Shown here in pieces: positions 54,037 through 63,857 of a stretch of DNA of 64,000 nt. Under the pieces are notes generated by a model. That model ran no database searches. It saw only the letters and a list, made by a program, of their open reading frames with translations, and was not told the DNA's origin. Every line of letters begins with the position of its first letter. Position 1 is the stretch's first letter. The DNA is taken from positions 22,032-86,031 of the forward strand of contig JACPTK010000035.1 of assembly GCA_016192825.1 (NCBI GenBank), given 5' to 3'. The position numbers and the translations under genes were made by a program. This DNA is from Betaproteobacteria bacterium. GTDB taxonomy: Bacteria > Pseudomonadota > Gammaproteobacteria > Burkholderiales > SG8-41.

Positions 54037-55736
54037 ACCATTGATTTTACTGATTTAACAGCGTCTTGCAAGGAGAACGCCTGGGCCCGGGGGTCGCGCC
54101 GACCCTGGTATTCGACCTGCCCGTTCTTGAGCCCTCTTTCCCCCACCACCACGCGGTGGGGAATACCGATCAGCTCCATGTCGGCGAACATGACGCCCGG
54201 GCGCTCGTCGCGGTCGTCGAGCAGCACGTCGATACCGGCGGCAGTGAGATCGCGATAAAGGCGCTCGGCGGCGTCCCGCACCGTCGCGCTCTTGCCCATC
54301 CCGATCGGCGTGAGCGCCAGCTCGAACGGGGCCATCGCGCGCGGGAAGAGGATGCCCCGCTCGTCGTGGCCCTGTTCGATCGCGGCCGCGACGATGCGCG
54401 AGACGCCGATGCCGTAGCAGCCCATCTCCATGACCCTGGGCTTGCCGCTTTCGTCGAGAAAGGTGAGGTTCATCGAGCTCGAATACTTCGTCCCAAGCTG
54501 GAAGATGTGACCGACCTCGATGCCGCGCACGATCTCGAGCCGGCCCCTGCCATCGGGGCTGGCGTCCCCCGCGACCACGTTGCGGATGTCGGCGACCGCG
54601 GGCTCGGGGAAATCGCGTCCGATATTGGCGCCGGTGTAGTGGCGATCGTTCTGATTGGCGCCCGCCACGAAATCGGCCATCGCCGCGACCGCACGGTCGG
54701 CGACGACGCCGCCGCTGAAACCAACCGGGCCGAGCGAGCCGGGATCGGCGCCGAAACGGGCGCGGATCGCCTCGGCGGAGGAGAACGCGACCGGCTTCTT
54801 GACCTGCGCGAGCTTGCCGGCCTTGACGAGATTCAATTCATGGTCGCCGCGCACCATGAGCAGCACCGGCTGCCCGTCGGCGCCGTCCACCACCACCGCT
54901 TTGACGGTGCGCTCTGCGGGAAGCTTCAGGAACGAGCACAGCTCTGCGATGGTCTTGATGCCCGGCGTATGCACGCGCTCGAGTTTCGCGGCGGGCCGGA
55001 GCCGGGCTGACGCGGGCGCCACCGCTTCCGCCAGCTCGACGTTGGCGGCGTAATCGGAGTCCGGGCAGTAGGCTACGGCATCCTCGCCGGAATCGGCCAG
55101 CACGTGGAACTCGTGCGAGCCGGTGCCCCCGATCGCGCCGGTGTCGGCCGCGACCGCGCGGAACTTCAGGCCCAGCCGCGTGAAGATGCGCGAGTAGCAG
55201 TCGTACATCCTGCGGTAGGTCTCCTCGAGGCTCGCCACGTCGGCGTGGAAGGAGTAAGCGTCCTTCATCACGAATTCGCGCGCCCGCATCACGCCGAAGC
55301 GCGGCCGGATCTCGTCGCGGAACTTGGTCTGGATCTGGTAGAGATTGAGCGGCAGCTGCCGGTAGCTGCGGATTTCCTGCCGGACGAGGTCGCTCACCAC
55401 CTCCTCGTGCGTCGGCCCGAAGCAGAATTCGCGCTGATGGCGGTCCTTGAGGCGCAGCAATTCCGGCCCGTATTCGCTCCAGCGCCCCGATTCCCGCCAC
55501 AGCTCGGCCGGCTGCACCGCCGGCATGGTGAGCTCGACGGCGCCGGCCGCATTCATCTCCTCGCGCACGACCGCCTCCACCTTGCGCAGGACGCGCAGGC
55601 CGAGCGGCATCCACGTGTAGATGCCGCGGGCGAGCTGCCGGATCATCCCCGCGCGCAGCATCAGCCGGTGGCTCACCACCTCGGCATCGGAGGGCGTTTC
55701 CTTGAGGGTGGAGAGCAGGAATTGCGAGACGCGCAT
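54024..55736 (-). CDS. proS: Prolyl-tRNA synthetase
   Basis: Class II synthetase of bacterial type with the YbaK-like editing insertion (about residues 230-390), 570 residues from ATG 55736 against 572 in E. coli. Motifs: [45 protein letters not shown] and [17 protein letters not shown]. The frame open further upstream overlaps the divergent speE-like gene and was rejected. The C-terminal end [11 protein letters not shown] is repeat-like. Confidence 0.96.
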   Translation of the reverse strand: MRVSQFLLSTLKETPSDAEVVSHRLMLRAGMIRQLARGIYTWMPLGLRVLRKVEAVVREEMNAAGAVELTMPAVQPAELWRESGRWSEYGPELLRLKDRHQREFCFGPTHEEVVSDLVRQEIRSYRQLPLNLYQIQTKFRDEIRPRFGVMRAREFVMKDAYSFHADVASLEETYRRMYDCYSRIFTRLGLKFRAVAADTGAIGGTGSHEFHVLADSGEDAVAYCPDSDYAANVELAEAVAPASARLRPAAKLERVHTPGIKTIAELCSFLKLPAERTVKAVVVDGADGQPVLLMVRGDHELNLVKAGKLAQVKKPVAFSSAEAIRARFGADPGSLGPVGFSGGVVADRAVAAMADFVAGANQNDRHYTGANIGRDFPEPAVADIRNVVAGDASPDGRGRLEIVRGIEVGHIFQLGTKYSSSMNLTFLDESGKPRVMEMGCYGIGVSRIVAAAIEQGHDERGILFPRAMAPFELALTPIGMGKSATVRDAAERLYRDLTAAGIDVLLDDRDERPGVMFADMELIGIPHRVVVGERGLKNGQVEYQGRRDPRAQAFSLQDAVKSVKSMVCGE

Positions 55737-55793
55737 GGCTGTTAAAATCCGCGAAAACCTTATTTTACCAACCCGTTGACGTCTCCCGGCGGC

Positions 55794-56591
55794 ATGAAAC
55801 TCTTCTCCCGGTGGTGGGGCAGACCCGTGGCCGACGCGGGATCGGTCTACGTCACGGAGAAATTCGGCGTGCGCTCGCTGCACATCGGCAGCGACACCAT
55901 CCAGAGCTCGATGCGGCTCGCGCGCCCGTACGACCTCGAGCTCGCCTATACGCGCAGCATGATGGCGTTCCTGCTGTTTCAGCCGGAGCCCGCGCGCGTG
56001 CTGCTGGTGGGCCTGGGCGGGGGCTCCCTCGCCAAATTCATCCACCGGCGCATGCCGGGCACGGTCTCCGAGGTGGTCGAGATCAATCCCGACGTGGTGG
56101 CGATCGCGCGGCGTTTTTTCCAGGTGCCGGCCGCCGATGAGCGCCTCGTGGTGCGCGTGTGCGACGGGGCGCAGTTCGTCGCCCGCGCAGGACCGGGCTA
56201 CGACGCGATCCTGGTGGACGGCTACGATGGCGACTCCCTGGTCGAGGCGCTTTCGAGCCGGGCGTTCTATGAGGCCTGCCGCGGCCGGCTCAACGCCCGC
56301 GGCGCGCTGGTTGTGAATCTGTGGGGATCGGATCGCAGGTTCACCGAGACCCTCGCGTGCATCGAGACGGCGTTTCCCGCGGGCACGCTGTGCCTGCCGG
56401 CCGAGAAGCCGGGCAACATCATCGCGTTTGCGTTTCGCGATCCGCCCGGGAATCCGCGCTGGGACGAGCTCGAGGACAGGGCGCGCGAGCTCGAAGGGCG
56501 CTACGGGCTCGAATTCGTCAAATTCGTGCGGGGACTGCGCAATATGAACCGCTGCGATGAGCGGTGCCTCTACGTTTCCGGCGCGGCGTGA
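55794..56591 (+). CDS. Spermidine-synthase-like methyltransferase-fold protein
   Basis: 265 residues from ATG 55794 (TTG 55776 is the alternative). SAM-binding Rossmann motif [17 protein letters not shown], acidic [12 protein letters not shown], and the aminopropyltransferase-like VDGYDGDS. It lacks the long N-terminal beta domain of typical SpeE, so polyamine synthesis is not certain. Divergent from proS and upstream of rppH. Confidence 0.8.
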   Translation: MKLFSRWWGRPVADAGSVYVTEKFGVRSLHIGSDTIQSSMRLARPYDLELAYTRSMMAFLLFQPEPARVLLVGLGGGSLAKFIHRRMPGTVSEVVEINPDVVAIARRFFQVPAADERLVVRVCDGAQFVARAGPGYDAILVDGYDGDSLVEALSSRAFYEACRGRLNARGALVVNLWGSDRRFTETLACIETAFPAGTLCLPAEKPGNIIAFAFRDPPGNPRWDELEDRARELEGRYGLEFVKFVRGLRNMNRCDERCLYVSGAA

Positions 56592-56692
56592 TCGGGGAGC
56601 GGCAATCCGCGGTCCGAACGGCGCAGGCAAGGCTTTCGTTTGAGTCCGAATTGTGAAAAAATCGTCCCATAAATTGGAAGCGGGGGATTCGC

Positions 56693-57223
56693 ATGATCGA
56701 TCGCGATGGGTTTCGCCCCAATGTCGGCATCGTCCTATGTAATTGGAAAAACGAGGTTTTCTGGGGCAAGCGGGTCCGGGAGCATGCGTGGCAGTTTCCG
56801 CAGGGCGGGATCAAGCAGGGCGAGGCGCCGGAAGCCGCCATGTTCCGCGAGCTGAAGGAAGAAGTCGGGCTCGACGAGCGCCACGTCCACATCCTCGGGC
56901 GCACGCGCGACTGGCTGCGCTACGAAGTGCCCGACCAGTGGATCCGGCGGGCGTGGCGAGGCAATTACCGCGGCCAGAAGCAGATCTGGTACTTGCTGCG
57001 GCTGGTCGGGCGCGATTGCGACGTGCGGCTGCGCGCTTCGAGCAAGCCCGAGTTCGACGCCTGGCGCTGGAGTGATTACTGGGTGCCGCTGGAATCGGTG
57101 ATCGAGTTCAAGCGGGAGGTCTACCAGAGGGCGCTCGAGGAGCTCGCCCCTTACCTCAAGCGCCGCACCGAGCGCCGGTCGCGCCGGCAGCCCGAGGCGG
57201 CGGGCGCGCTGGAACAGGGGTGA
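56693..57223 (+). CDS. rppH: RNA pyrophosphohydrolase
   Basis: Nudix hydrolase (176 residues) that removes 5' pyrophosphate and starts mRNA decay. [17 protein letters not shown] start, WQFPQGGI, Nudix box [20 protein letters not shown] with VGL, and [10 protein letters not shown]. Next to proS as usual in betaproteobacteria. Overlaps the next gene by 4 bp. Confidence 0.95.
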   Translation: MIDRDGFRPNVGIVLCNWKNEVFWGKRVREHAWQFPQGGIKQGEAPEAAMFRELKEEVGLDERHVHILGRTRDWLRYEVPDQWIRRAWRGNYRGQKQIWYLLRLVGRDCDVRLRASSKPEFDAWRWSDYWVPLESVIEFKREVYQRALEELAPYLKRRTERRSRRQPEAAGALEQG

Positions 57224-57825
57224 GGCAGGCCGTGCTGCGGGACTATTCCCCCTTGTCCGCCACGATGCTGCAGGCCGGGGCGGGCTACGCCCAGCCGACC
57301 CAGGTCGTTCCCGACAGGGTCACGCTCGATGACGCGGCGACGAGCGTCATGACCGATCTCACGCGCGTGACCGCCGTCATCATCCTGCCGGGCGACACGG
57401 TGGATGAGGCGCACCGGCGCATGATCCAGCGCGGGGTGCGGCTGCTGCTCGTTGTCGATCAGGACCGCAAAGTGGTGGGCCTGATCACGGCCACCGACAT
57501 CCATGGCGAGAAGCCGGTTCTGGCCGCCTCCGAGAGCGGCCTGCGCCGGGGAGAGGTGCTGGTGCGCGACGTCATGACGCCCCAGGAGCGGCTGGAAGTG
57601 CTCGAAATGGCCGACGTGCGGGCAGCGAAGGTCGGCCACATCGTCGCGACCCTCAAGAAAGCGGGGCGCCAGCACGCCGTCGTGGTGGACCGCGACGCCA
57701 AGGAACGGCAGGTCGTGCGGGGGCTTTACTCCGCCACGCAGATCGCGCGGCAGCTGGGGGCGGCGATCCAGACCAGCGAGATCGCGCGCACTTTTTCCGA
57801 AATCGAGGCCATGCTCGCCCACTAG
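57220..57825 (+). CDS. Two-CBS-domain protein
   Basis: 201 residues from GTG 57220, overlapping the rppH stop (GTGA). Two CBS motifs: [22 protein letters not shown]...[13 protein letters not shown] and [19 protein letters not shown]...[13 protein letters not shown]. Such stand-alone CBS pairs bind adenine nucleotides; target unknown. The TAG stop starts the hairpin of repeat copy E. Confidence 0.85.
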   Translation: MRQAVLRDYSPLSATMLQAGAGYAQPTQVVPDRVTLDDAATSVMTDLTRVTAVIILPGDTVDEAHRRMIQRGVRLLLVVDQDRKVVGLITATDIHGEKPVLAASESGLRRGEVLVRDVMTPQERLEVLEMADVRAAKVGHIVATLKKAGRQHAVVVDRDAKERQVVRGLYSATQIARQLGAAIQTSEIARTFSEIEAMLAH

Positions 57826-58007
57826 CAGCCTGTCGGACTTTGATGGTCCGACAGGCTGCTAAAAGCAAAACCGCCCCATTTTTTTGAATAATGTTTAATT
57901 CCACGGTCGATTCACCTCGGGAAACGCGTACGGATGGTGTTTCGGCAGGTTTTTGCTCGCACTTTCGCATTTTTATCCGGGGCGGTTTTGGCTTACGCAA
58001 AACCGCC
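57823..58007 (+). repeat. Modular repeat, divergent copy E
   Basis: A 16-bp perfect hairpin TAGCAGCCTGTCGGAC (57823-57838) / GTCCGACAGGCTGCTA (57846-57861) is followed by GCAAAACCGCC (57865-57875). A core unrelated to B-D comes next, then GGCGGTTTTG (57981-57990), and a further GCAAAACCGCC at 57997-58007. The termini are kept while the core differs. The TAG of the first arm is the stop of the CBS gene. Confidence 0.8.
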
Positions 58008-58063
58008 CGCAGGCAAACGACAGCTTTGGATTCGAAAATACCTGAATTCGCCGCTGCACCGGT

Positions 58064-58150
58064 CTGACTTGCGTCAAGCGGCGCCAACTCCGCTATTGAC
58101 AGTGCCTGAAACCCTTCCTATACTTAGTTCATGCATTAGACTTAGTCTAA
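58064..58150 (+). promoter_or_regulatory. Rubrerythrin promoter with FNR-like box and palindromic operator
   Basis: TTGACA (58096-58101), 17 bp, TATACT (58119-58124): a near-consensus sigma-70 promoter. A perfect 15-bp palindrome TTAGACTTAGTCTAA (58136-58150) lies just downstream of the expected start site, well placed for a repressor. CTGACTTGCGTCAA (58064-58077) resembles an FNR-family box centred about 60 bp upstream of the start. No gene lies in 58008-58228. Confidence 0.7.
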
Positions 58151-58228
58151 ATCTCGTGTGGTGACCGGCGTGGCGACATGTCACGACGCGGGATTTTTCT
58201 CGATCGCCGTAAACGTAAGGAGACAATC

Positions 58229-58648
58229 ATGCAACTCAAAGGATCGAAGACGCACGGAAATCTGAAGGATGCCTTTGCCGGAGAGTCCCAGGCCAACCGG
58301 CGCTACCTTTACTTCGCCGCGAAAGCGGATGTCGAGGGCCAGAACGATGTCGCGGCTGTCTTCCGCTCCACGGCCGAGGGGGAAACCGGGCACGCGCACG
58401 GCCACCTCGAGTACCTGGAATCCTGCGGGGACCCCGCAACCAACCTCCCGTTCGGCAAGACGAGGGACAACCTCAAGACCGCGATCGCCGGCGAGACCCA
58501 CGAGTACACGGACATGTACCCGGGCATGGCGAAGGCCGCGCGTCAGGAAGGTTTCAGCGAAATCGCCGATTGGTTCGAGACGCTGGCCAAGGCGGAGCGC
58601 TCACACGCCAACCGCTTCCAGAAGGCCCTCGACGCGCTGGCCGACTGA
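58229..58648 (+). CDS. Rubrerythrin (diiron domain only)
   Basis: Non-heme diiron peroxidase-type protein (139 residues) reducing hydrogen peroxide. Ferritin-like four-helix fold with ligand motifs GESQANRRYLYFA, EGETGHAHGHLE, AGETHEYTDMYPGMAKAA and KAERSHANRF. It has no C-terminal rubredoxin domain, so it needs an outside electron donor, perhaps the Fe-S oxidoreductase downstream. RBS TAAGGAGA; the frame open from 58178 is not used. Confidence 0.93.
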   Translation: MQLKGSKTHGNLKDAFAGESQANRRYLYFAAKADVEGQNDVAAVFRSTAEGETGHAHGHLEYLESCGDPATNLPFGKTRDNLKTAIAGETHEYTDMYPGMAKAARQEGFSEIADWFETLAKAERSHANRFQKALDALAD

Positions 58649-58736
58649 CCGCCGTAGAGGCGCGAGGAGCGAGGCGTCAAACCTCGCTCCTCTCTTTTGT
58701 TTCGCGCGCCGCCGCCCCCTTCCACCCCACTCCGCC

Positions 58737-60065
58737 ATGACCGTACGTGAAGGGAGCCTGGAAGCTCCCACCCGGCATCCGCTCGACTGGAAATCGGCGG
58801 ATTTTTACGACGCGGCAAAGCTCGAGAAGGAGCTCGAGCGCGTGTTCGAGATCTGCCACGGCTGCCGCCGCTGCGTGAATCTCTGCACCGCGTTTCCGAC
58901 CCTCTTCGACCTGGTGGACGAGAGCCCGACGATGGAAGTCGACGGGATCAAGAAGGCCGATTTCGACAAGGTCGTGGACCGGTGCTACCTGTGCGACATG
59001 TGCTACATGACCAAGTGCCCGTACGTGCCGCCGCATGCGTGGAACGTGGATTTCCCGCACCTCATGCTGCGCGCCAAGGCGGTCAAGTTCCGCAAGGGCG
59101 AGGTGAGGCTGCGCGACAAGCTGCTTTCAAGTACCGACGCCATGGGCAAACTCGCGACCATCCCGGTGGTGGTGCAGCTCGTGAACGCGGCCAACAAGGC
59201 CGGCTTGGCGCGGGGGCTCATGCAGAAAGTGCTGGGCGTGCACCGGGATCGCGTGCTTCCCGAGTACGCGGCCGCGAGCTTCCGCGGCAACGCCCGGGCG
59301 AACGCCTCCTTTGCGGTGCGCGACGGCAAGAACACGCCGGGCAAGGTCGCCCTCTTCGCGACCTGCTACGTGAACTACAACGAGCCCGGCATCGGGCACG
59401 ACCTGCTGCAGGTGCTGGCACACAACGAGGTTCCCGCGATCGTCGTCGAGAAGGAAGCCTGTTGCGGCATGCCCAAGCTCGAGCTGGGCGACCTCGAGGC
59501 GGTGGCGCGCAACAAGGCGATCAACATTCCGGTCCTCGGACGACTCGCGCGGGAAGGCCACGCCATCCTCACCGCGGTGCCCTCCTGCACGCTGATGTTC
59601 AAGCAGGAATTGCCGCTGATGTTCCCGGACGACGCCGATGTCAAGGCGGTGGCGGAAGCGATGTTCGATCCATTCGAGTACCTCGTGCTGCGCCACAAGG
59701 ACGGCCTGCTCAGGAAGGATTTCAAGAAGACCCTGGGCAAGGTTTCCTACCACGTGCCGTGTCACCTGCGGGTCCAGAACATGGGGCAGAAGACGCGCGA
59801 GCTGCTCGAGATGGTGCCGGACACCCGGGTCACCACCGTCGAGCGCTGCGCCGGGCACGACGGCACGTGGGGCGTGAAGGCGGAATACTATGAAAACTCG
59901 ATGAAGATCGGGCGCCCGGTGTTCCGGCAGATGGCGGAGGCCGGCCCCGATTACGTGAGCTCGGATTGCGCCATCGCCGGCCGGCACATCCTGCAGGGCA
60001 TGGGCGAGACGAAGGCGGCGAAGCAGCATCCCATCACCTTGATCCGCATCGCCTACGGGCTTTGA
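58737..60065 (+). CDS. GlpC/HdrD-like Fe-S oxidoreductase
   Basis: 442 residues from ATG 58737. N-terminal pair of Cys motifs CHGCRRCVNLC and CYLCDMCYMTKCPY for 4Fe-4S clusters, then two Cys-rich domains (ATCYVNYNEP, EKEACCGMPKLE, VPCHLRVQNMG, ERCAGHDGTWG). Related to GlpC and heterodisulfide-reductase-like proteins. It sits between rubrerythrin and DUF3501, a recurring trio, which makes it the likely electron donor to rubrerythrin. The long upstream frame is a shadow. Confidence 0.9.
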   Translation: MTVREGSLEAPTRHPLDWKSADFYDAAKLEKELERVFEICHGCRRCVNLCTAFPTLFDLVDESPTMEVDGIKKADFDKVVDRCYLCDMCYMTKCPYVPPHAWNVDFPHLMLRAKAVKFRKGEVRLRDKLLSSTDAMGKLATIPVVVQLVNAANKAGLARGLMQKVLGVHRDRVLPEYAAASFRGNARANASFAVRDGKNTPGKVALFATCYVNYNEPGIGHDLLQVLAHNEVPAIVVEKEACCGMPKLELGDLEAVARNKAINIPVLGRLAREGHAILTAVPSCTLMFKQELPLMFPDDADVKAVAEAMFDPFEYLVLRHKDGLLRKDFKKTLGKVSYHVPCHLRVQNMGQKTRELLEMVPDTRVTTVERCAGHDGTWGVKAEYYENSMKIGRPVFRQMAEAGPDYVSSDCAIAGRHILQGMGETKAAKQHPITLIRIAYGL

Positions 60066-60068
60066 ACT

Positions 60069-60156
60069 GCGTGAGTCGTGAATCGTGATTGGTGATTGGA
60101 GCCGCTTGTATCCCGCGCCCCGCTTTTCGCTGTTTGCCGATTCACGAATCACGGAA
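60069..60156. repeat. Heptamer-type inverted repeat spacer (GTGAATC/GTGATTG type)
   Basis: Left arm with GTGAGTC, GTGAATC, GTGATTG, GTGATTG (60072-60100). The right arm CCGATTCACGAATCACGG (60139-60156) is the inverted equivalent. It occupies the gap between the Fe-S oxidoreductase stop and the DUF3501 ATG. Confidence 0.75.
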
Positions 60157-60161
60157 TTGAC

Positions 60162-60746
60162 ATGCCGCAGATCACCCGCGACTCCCTGATGACCCTGGAA
60201 GCCTACGCGAAGGCGCGGCCGGAATTCCGCGCGCGCGTGATGGCGCACAAGAAGGTCCGCACGCTTGCCCTCGGCGAGCACGTCACGCTCATCTTCGAGG
60301 ACGAGCTCACGGTCCGCTACCAGATCCAGGAGATGCTGCGCGCCGAGCGCGTTTTCGAGGAGGCGGGCATACAGGACGAGCTCGACGCCTACAATCCGCT
60401 CGTGCCCGACGGCAGCAACTGGAAGGCGACGATGATGATCGAGTACACCGACGTCGCAGAGCGCCAGCGCATGCTCGCCCGGCTGATCGGCATCGAGGAC
60501 CGGGTCTGGGCGCAGGCCGGGGGCTGCGTCCGGGTATACGCGGTCGCGGACGAGGATCTCGAGCGCGAAAACGCCGAGAAAACATCGTCGGTGCATTTCC
60601 TGCGCTTCGAGCTCGACCGCGCGATGGCGCAGGCGTTGCGGAAAGGCGCGACGCTCGCCGTCGGCATCGATCATTCCGAGTACACCGTGACCGCCGGCGT
60701 GACTCCCGAAGTTCGCGCGTCCCTCGCCGGGGATTTGGCGGCTTGA
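60162..60746 (+). CDS. DUF3501 protein
   Basis: 194 residues from ATG 60162. Matches the DUF3501 pattern: MPQITRDSLMTLEAYAKARPEFRARVMAHKK, FEDELTVRYQIQEMLRAERVFE and EAYNPLVPDGSNWKATMMIEY-like segment. No known catalytic motif. It is the third gene of the rubrerythrin/Fe-S oxidoreductase cluster and is presumably involved in the same peroxide/anaerobic stress response. Confidence 0.85.
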   Translation: MPQITRDSLMTLEAYAKARPEFRARVMAHKKVRTLALGEHVTLIFEDELTVRYQIQEMLRAERVFEEAGIQDELDAYNPLVPDGSNWKATMMIEYTDVAERQRMLARLIGIEDRVWAQAGGCVRVYAVADEDLERENAEKTSSVHFLRFELDRAMAQALRKGATLAVGIDHSEYTVTAGVTPEVRASLAGDLAA

Positions 60747-60822
60747 TGAGCGTCGTAAAAGCGCTTGACGCCGCTCATCCCTCACCCCCGCCCCTCTCCC
60801 GAGCGGAGCGGGGAGATTCGAG

Positions 60823-60850
60823 GTGCAAATGTCTTGTCAGGCATTTGCAC
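60823..60850. repeat. Hairpin in the DUF3501-CNP1 gap
   Basis: Perfect 9-bp stem GTGCAAATG / CATTTGCAC with a 10-base loop, preceded by a C-rich stretch (CCCTCACCCCCGCCCCTCTC) and its partial complement GGAGCGGGGAGA. Possible terminator-like or repeat structure; no T-tract. Nothing else is seen in 60747-60917. Confidence 0.5.
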
Positions 60851-60917
60851 GAGGATCATTAGCCCGGCCGCGCAGTTGCCGGCGGCGTCTCCCGCTTGCT
60901 ATGCTGGCACGGGCGCC

Positions 60918-61502
60918 ATGCGAATCATGTTTGCAGCCGACACGCGATCGCTATTGAGGCGCGCGCAACGGGTGACGCGGGTTGGCGCGCTCCTCGCGCT
61001 CGTCTGTCTCGGCGGGTCGCTGCACGCGCAATGGCGCCTGTGGGACGCCGACTTCGATGAAGAGCGCAAGCCCTGGAAGGAAATCGAAGCGAAGATCCCG
61101 CCCTATCCCGCCACCGCGAGCCTGGTCGCGTTCGATGCGGGCGGCGCGAGCCCGCACCGTTTCTTCGTCGATGCCCGCTCGCTGTCCATCGGGGACGACG
61201 GGGTGGTGCGCTACACGCTCGTGATCAAGACCGCGGGCGGGGCGACCAATGTCACGTTCGAGGGCATCCGGTGCGACACTCGCCAGCAGAAGGTCTACGC
61301 CCTGGGCCGGGCGGACGGCAGCTGGGCGCGGGCGCGCAACCCGGAATGGCGCCGCATCGAGTACCACGACGTCAACCGCCACCACATAACGCTCTACGCG
61401 GATTACTTCTGCGTGGACGGCGAGCCCATGAGGAGCGTGAAGGAGGCGCTTCAGTTGCTCAGATACGGCCCATCACCCGCCAGCCTGCCCCAGCCGGAGT
61501 AG
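60918..61502 (+). CDS. Exported CNP1-like protein
   Basis: 194 residues from ATG 60918 (ATG 60927 possible). Signal peptide (VGALLALVCLGGSLHAQ). The body has the CNP1-like family features: DFDEERKPWKEIEAKIPPYP, FFVDARSLSIGDDGVVRYTL, GIRCDTRQQKVYALGRADG. Periplasmic, first described as a cryptic neisserial protein; function unknown. Convergent with proB, as in many betaproteobacteria. Confidence 0.88.
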   Translation: MRIMFAADTRSLLRRAQRVTRVGALLALVCLGGSLHAQWRLWDADFDEERKPWKEIEAKIPPYPATASLVAFDAGGASPHRFFVDARSLSIGDDGVVRYTLVIKTAGGATNVTFEGIRCDTRQQKVYALGRADGSWARARNPEWRRIEYHDVNRHHITLYADYFCVDGEPMRSVKEALQLLRYGPSPASLPQPE

Positions 61503-61548
61503 CACCGCTTGAAGCGGAGGCCTGGCTGTCGAAGTAAAGGAATGACCA

Positions 61549-61653
61549 GTCTTCGCCGCAATCTCGCGCCTCAGCAGGAAGATTGTGGCTGCGACGTAAC
61601 CTTAAGGTTAGTCTTCGCCGCAATCTTGTTCTGCTTAAAGCAGAACAAGATTG
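61549..61653. repeat. Direct repeat pair and perfect palindrome at the proB 3' end
   Basis: GTCTTCGCCGCAATCT occurs at 61549 and again at 61611. The second copy runs into a 33-base perfect palindrome, CAATCTTGTTCTGCTT (61621-61636) with its complement at 61638-61653. The proB stop codon TAA (minus strand) is at the centre of the palindrome. Confidence 0.8.
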
Positions 61654-62753
61654 TCCCGGTGAATGAGCTCCGGCTCGTCGACGTAGCCGAGTTTCACTTC
61701 GATTTCGCCGGAAGGGGTGCGCAGGATGCGGCGCGTCTCGGTCGCGCTGTAATTGACGAGGCCGCGCGCGACCTCGCGTCGCGATTCGTCGAGGCAGCTC
61801 ACCACCTCCCCGCGTTCGAATTCGCCGCCCACCTCGAACACGCCGATCGGCAGCAGGCTCTTGCCCCGCGCCACCAGCGCCCTGACCGCGCCGGCATCGA
61901 GCACGAGGCTGCCGCGCACCTGAAGATGGTCGGCGAGCCACTGCTTGCGGGCCGCGAGCGTCGCCCGTTCCGCGACGAGCTGCGTGCCGATGCGCTCGCC
62001 GCGCACGAGCCGCGCGAGCACGTTGTCCTCGTGTCCCGAGGCGATCACGGTATGCGCGCCGCTGCGCGCGGCGCGCTTCGCGGCGAGCACCTTGGTGAGC
62101 ATGCCGCCCAGCGCGATGGGGCTGACGGTGCCGCCCGCCATCGCCTCCAGCGCCGGGTCGCCCGCCCGGCCCTCGGAAATCAGGGTCGCGCCGCGGTCCT
62201 TGCGCGGGTCCCGGTCGTAGAGGCCGGCCTGGTCGGTGAGGATCACCAGCGCGTCGGCTTCGATCAGGTTGGTGACCAGCGCCGCCAGCGTGTCATTGTC
62301 GCCGAAGCGGATCTCGTCCACCGCAACCGTGTCGTTCTCGTTGATGATGGGGATCACGCCCAGGTCCAGCAGGGTGCGCAGCGTGGTCCGGGCGTTGAGA
62401 TAGCGCTTGCGGTCGGCGAGGTCCTCGTGCGTCACCAGGATCTGAGAGGTCAGCAGCTGGTGCTTGCCGAAGCACGTTTCGTAGGCCTGGATCAGTCCCA
62501 TCTGCCCGACGGCCGCCGCCGCCTGCAGCTCGTGCAGCGCGTGCGGGCGCCTGTTCCAGCCGAGGCGCTGCATGCCCGCGGCGATTGCGCCGCTCGATAC
62601 CAGCACCACCTGGCGCCCGGCCCGCCGCAGCTCGGCGACCTGCTCCGCCCAGCGCGACAGCGCGACGAGGTCGAGCCCCCGGCCCCGGTCGGTGACCAGG
62701 CTGGAGCCGACTTTCACGACGAGCCGCTTCGCCTTTTCCAAGACTGACGACAT
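61635..62753 (-). CDS. proB: Glutamate 5-kinase
   Basis: First enzyme of proline synthesis (372 residues). Amino-acid kinase domain ([43 protein letters not shown]) and a C-terminal PUA domain (about 280-365), as in proteobacterial ProB. The last codons DNLVLL and the stop lie in a perfect palindrome, and the ATG is flush with a repeat spacer without a visible ribosome-binding site. Downstream of obgE in the usual order. Confidence 0.95.
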   Translation of the reverse strand: MSSVLEKAKRLVVKVGSSLVTDRGRGLDLVALSRWAEQVAELRRAGRQVVLVSSGAIAAGMQRLGWNRRPHALHELQAAAAVGQMGLIQAYETCFGKHQLLTSQILVTHEDLADRKRYLNARTTLRTLLDLGVIPIINENDTVAVDEIRFGDNDTLAALVTNLIEADALVILTDQAGLYDRDPRKDRGATLISEGRAGDPALEAMAGGTVSPIALGGMLTKVLAAKRAARSGAHTVIASGHEDNVLARLVRGERIGTQLVAERATLAARKQWLADHLQVRGSLVLDAGAVRALVARGKSLLPIGVFEVGGEFERGEVVSCLDESRREVARGLVNYSATETRRILRTPSGEIEVKLGYVDEPELIHRDNLVLL

Positions 62754-62835
62754 AGGATTCGGGAATCAGCGTTCAGGATTCGGGATCTTTCGATTGCGCC
62801 TCGATTTCGCCACCCGCCCGGATCCCGAATCCTGG
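62753..62835. repeat. Repeat spacer (GGATTCGGGA type) at the obgE-proB junction
   Basis: GGATTCGGGAATCAGCG and CAGGATTCGGGATC units (62756-62788) have an inverted copy GGATCCCGAATCCTGG (62819-62834). The spacer touches the proB start codon on one side and encodes the last 20 or so residues of ObgE on the other. Confidence 0.75.
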
Positions 62836-63836
62836 TCCAGGTGCTCCATCACCGCGAAAGCGAGCTCGCGGCAGCCTTGCCCCGTGAGCGCCGAAATGAT
62901 AAAGCTTTTGCCTTTCCACCCCAAGTTCTTGAGGAAGCGCATGGCCGCCCGGCGGCGCGCCTCCGCGGGAAGCAGGTCGATCTTGTTGATAACGACCCAG
63001 CGCGGCTTGCGGTAGAGCGTCTCGTCGTATTTCCGCAGCTCGTTGACGGTGGCCTTCGCCTCTCTCACGGGATCGGTGGCGGCGTCGGGCGGGGCGATGT
63101 CCACCAGGTGCAGCAGCAACCGCGTGCGCGAGAGATGGCGCAGGAACTGGTGGCCGAGCCCGGCACCTTCGGCCGCGCCCTCGATCAATCCCGGAATATC
63201 CGCCAGCACGAAGCTCCGGTTCATGTCCGCCCGCACCACGCCCAGGCTGGGCGCGAGCGTGGTGAAAGGGTAATCGGCCACCTTGGGGCGGGCGGCCGAG
63301 AGCGCCCGGATCAAGGTGGATTTGCCGGCGTTGGGCATGCCGAGCAGGCCCACGTCGGCCAGCAGCTTCAACTCCAGCTTGAGCCGCCGGTGCTCGCCTT
63401 CGCCGCCGCGGGTGAACTGGCGCGGCGCGCGGTTGGTGCTCGACTTGAAGTGCAGGTTGCCGATGCCGCCGGCGCCGCCCGCCGCAAGCAGCGCGCGCGC
63501 GCCGTCGCTGCCGAGGTCCGTGATCGTCTCCCCCGTCTCCAGGTCGCTGATGACCGTGCCGACCGGCACGCGCAGCAGGACGTCGGGTGCCGATTTCCCG
63601 TACTGGTCCGAGCCGCGGCCGTTCTCGCCGTCCCGGGCGCGATGGATGCGCGCATAGCGGTAATCGACCAGCGTGTTGATGTTGCGGTCCGCGACGGCGT
63701 GGATGCTGCCGCCGCGCCCGCCGTCACCGCCATCGGGTCCGCCGCGCGGCACGAACTTCTCGCGCCTAAAACTGGCCACCCCATCGCCGCCTTTGCCGGC
63801 ATGGACTTCGATGATCGCCTCGTCAACGAATTTCAT
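62766..63836 (-). CDS. obgE: GTPase Obg/CgtA
   Basis: Essential ribosome-associated GTPase (356 residues). N-terminal glycine-rich Obg fold ([20 protein letters not shown]), G1 [14 protein letters not shown], switch [12 protein letters not shown] and NKIDLL. The C-terminal tail from about residue 335 ([21 protein letters not shown]) is encoded by repeat sequence and is basic rather than acidic as in E. coli. rpmA normally precedes it; here a group II intron end lies about 20 bp upstream. Confidence 0.95.
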   Translation of the reverse strand: MKFVDEAIIEVHAGKGGDGVASFRREKFVPRGGPDGGDGGRGGSIHAVADRNINTLVDYRYARIHRARDGENGRGSDQYGKSAPDVLLRVPVGTVISDLETGETITDLGSDGARALLAAGGAGGIGNLHFKSSTNRAPRQFTRGGEGEHRRLKLELKLLADVGLLGMPNAGKSTLIRALSAARPKVADYPFTTLAPSLGVVRADMNRSFVLADIPGLIEGAAEGAGLGHQFLRHLSRTRLLLHLVDIAPPDAATDPVREAKATVNELRKYDETLYRKPRWVVINKIDLLPAEARRRAAMRFLKNLGWKGKSFIISALTGQGCRELAFAVMEHLDQDSGSGRVAKSRRNRKIPNPER

Positions 63837-63857
63837 ACGACTGGATCGCTCGTTCCC

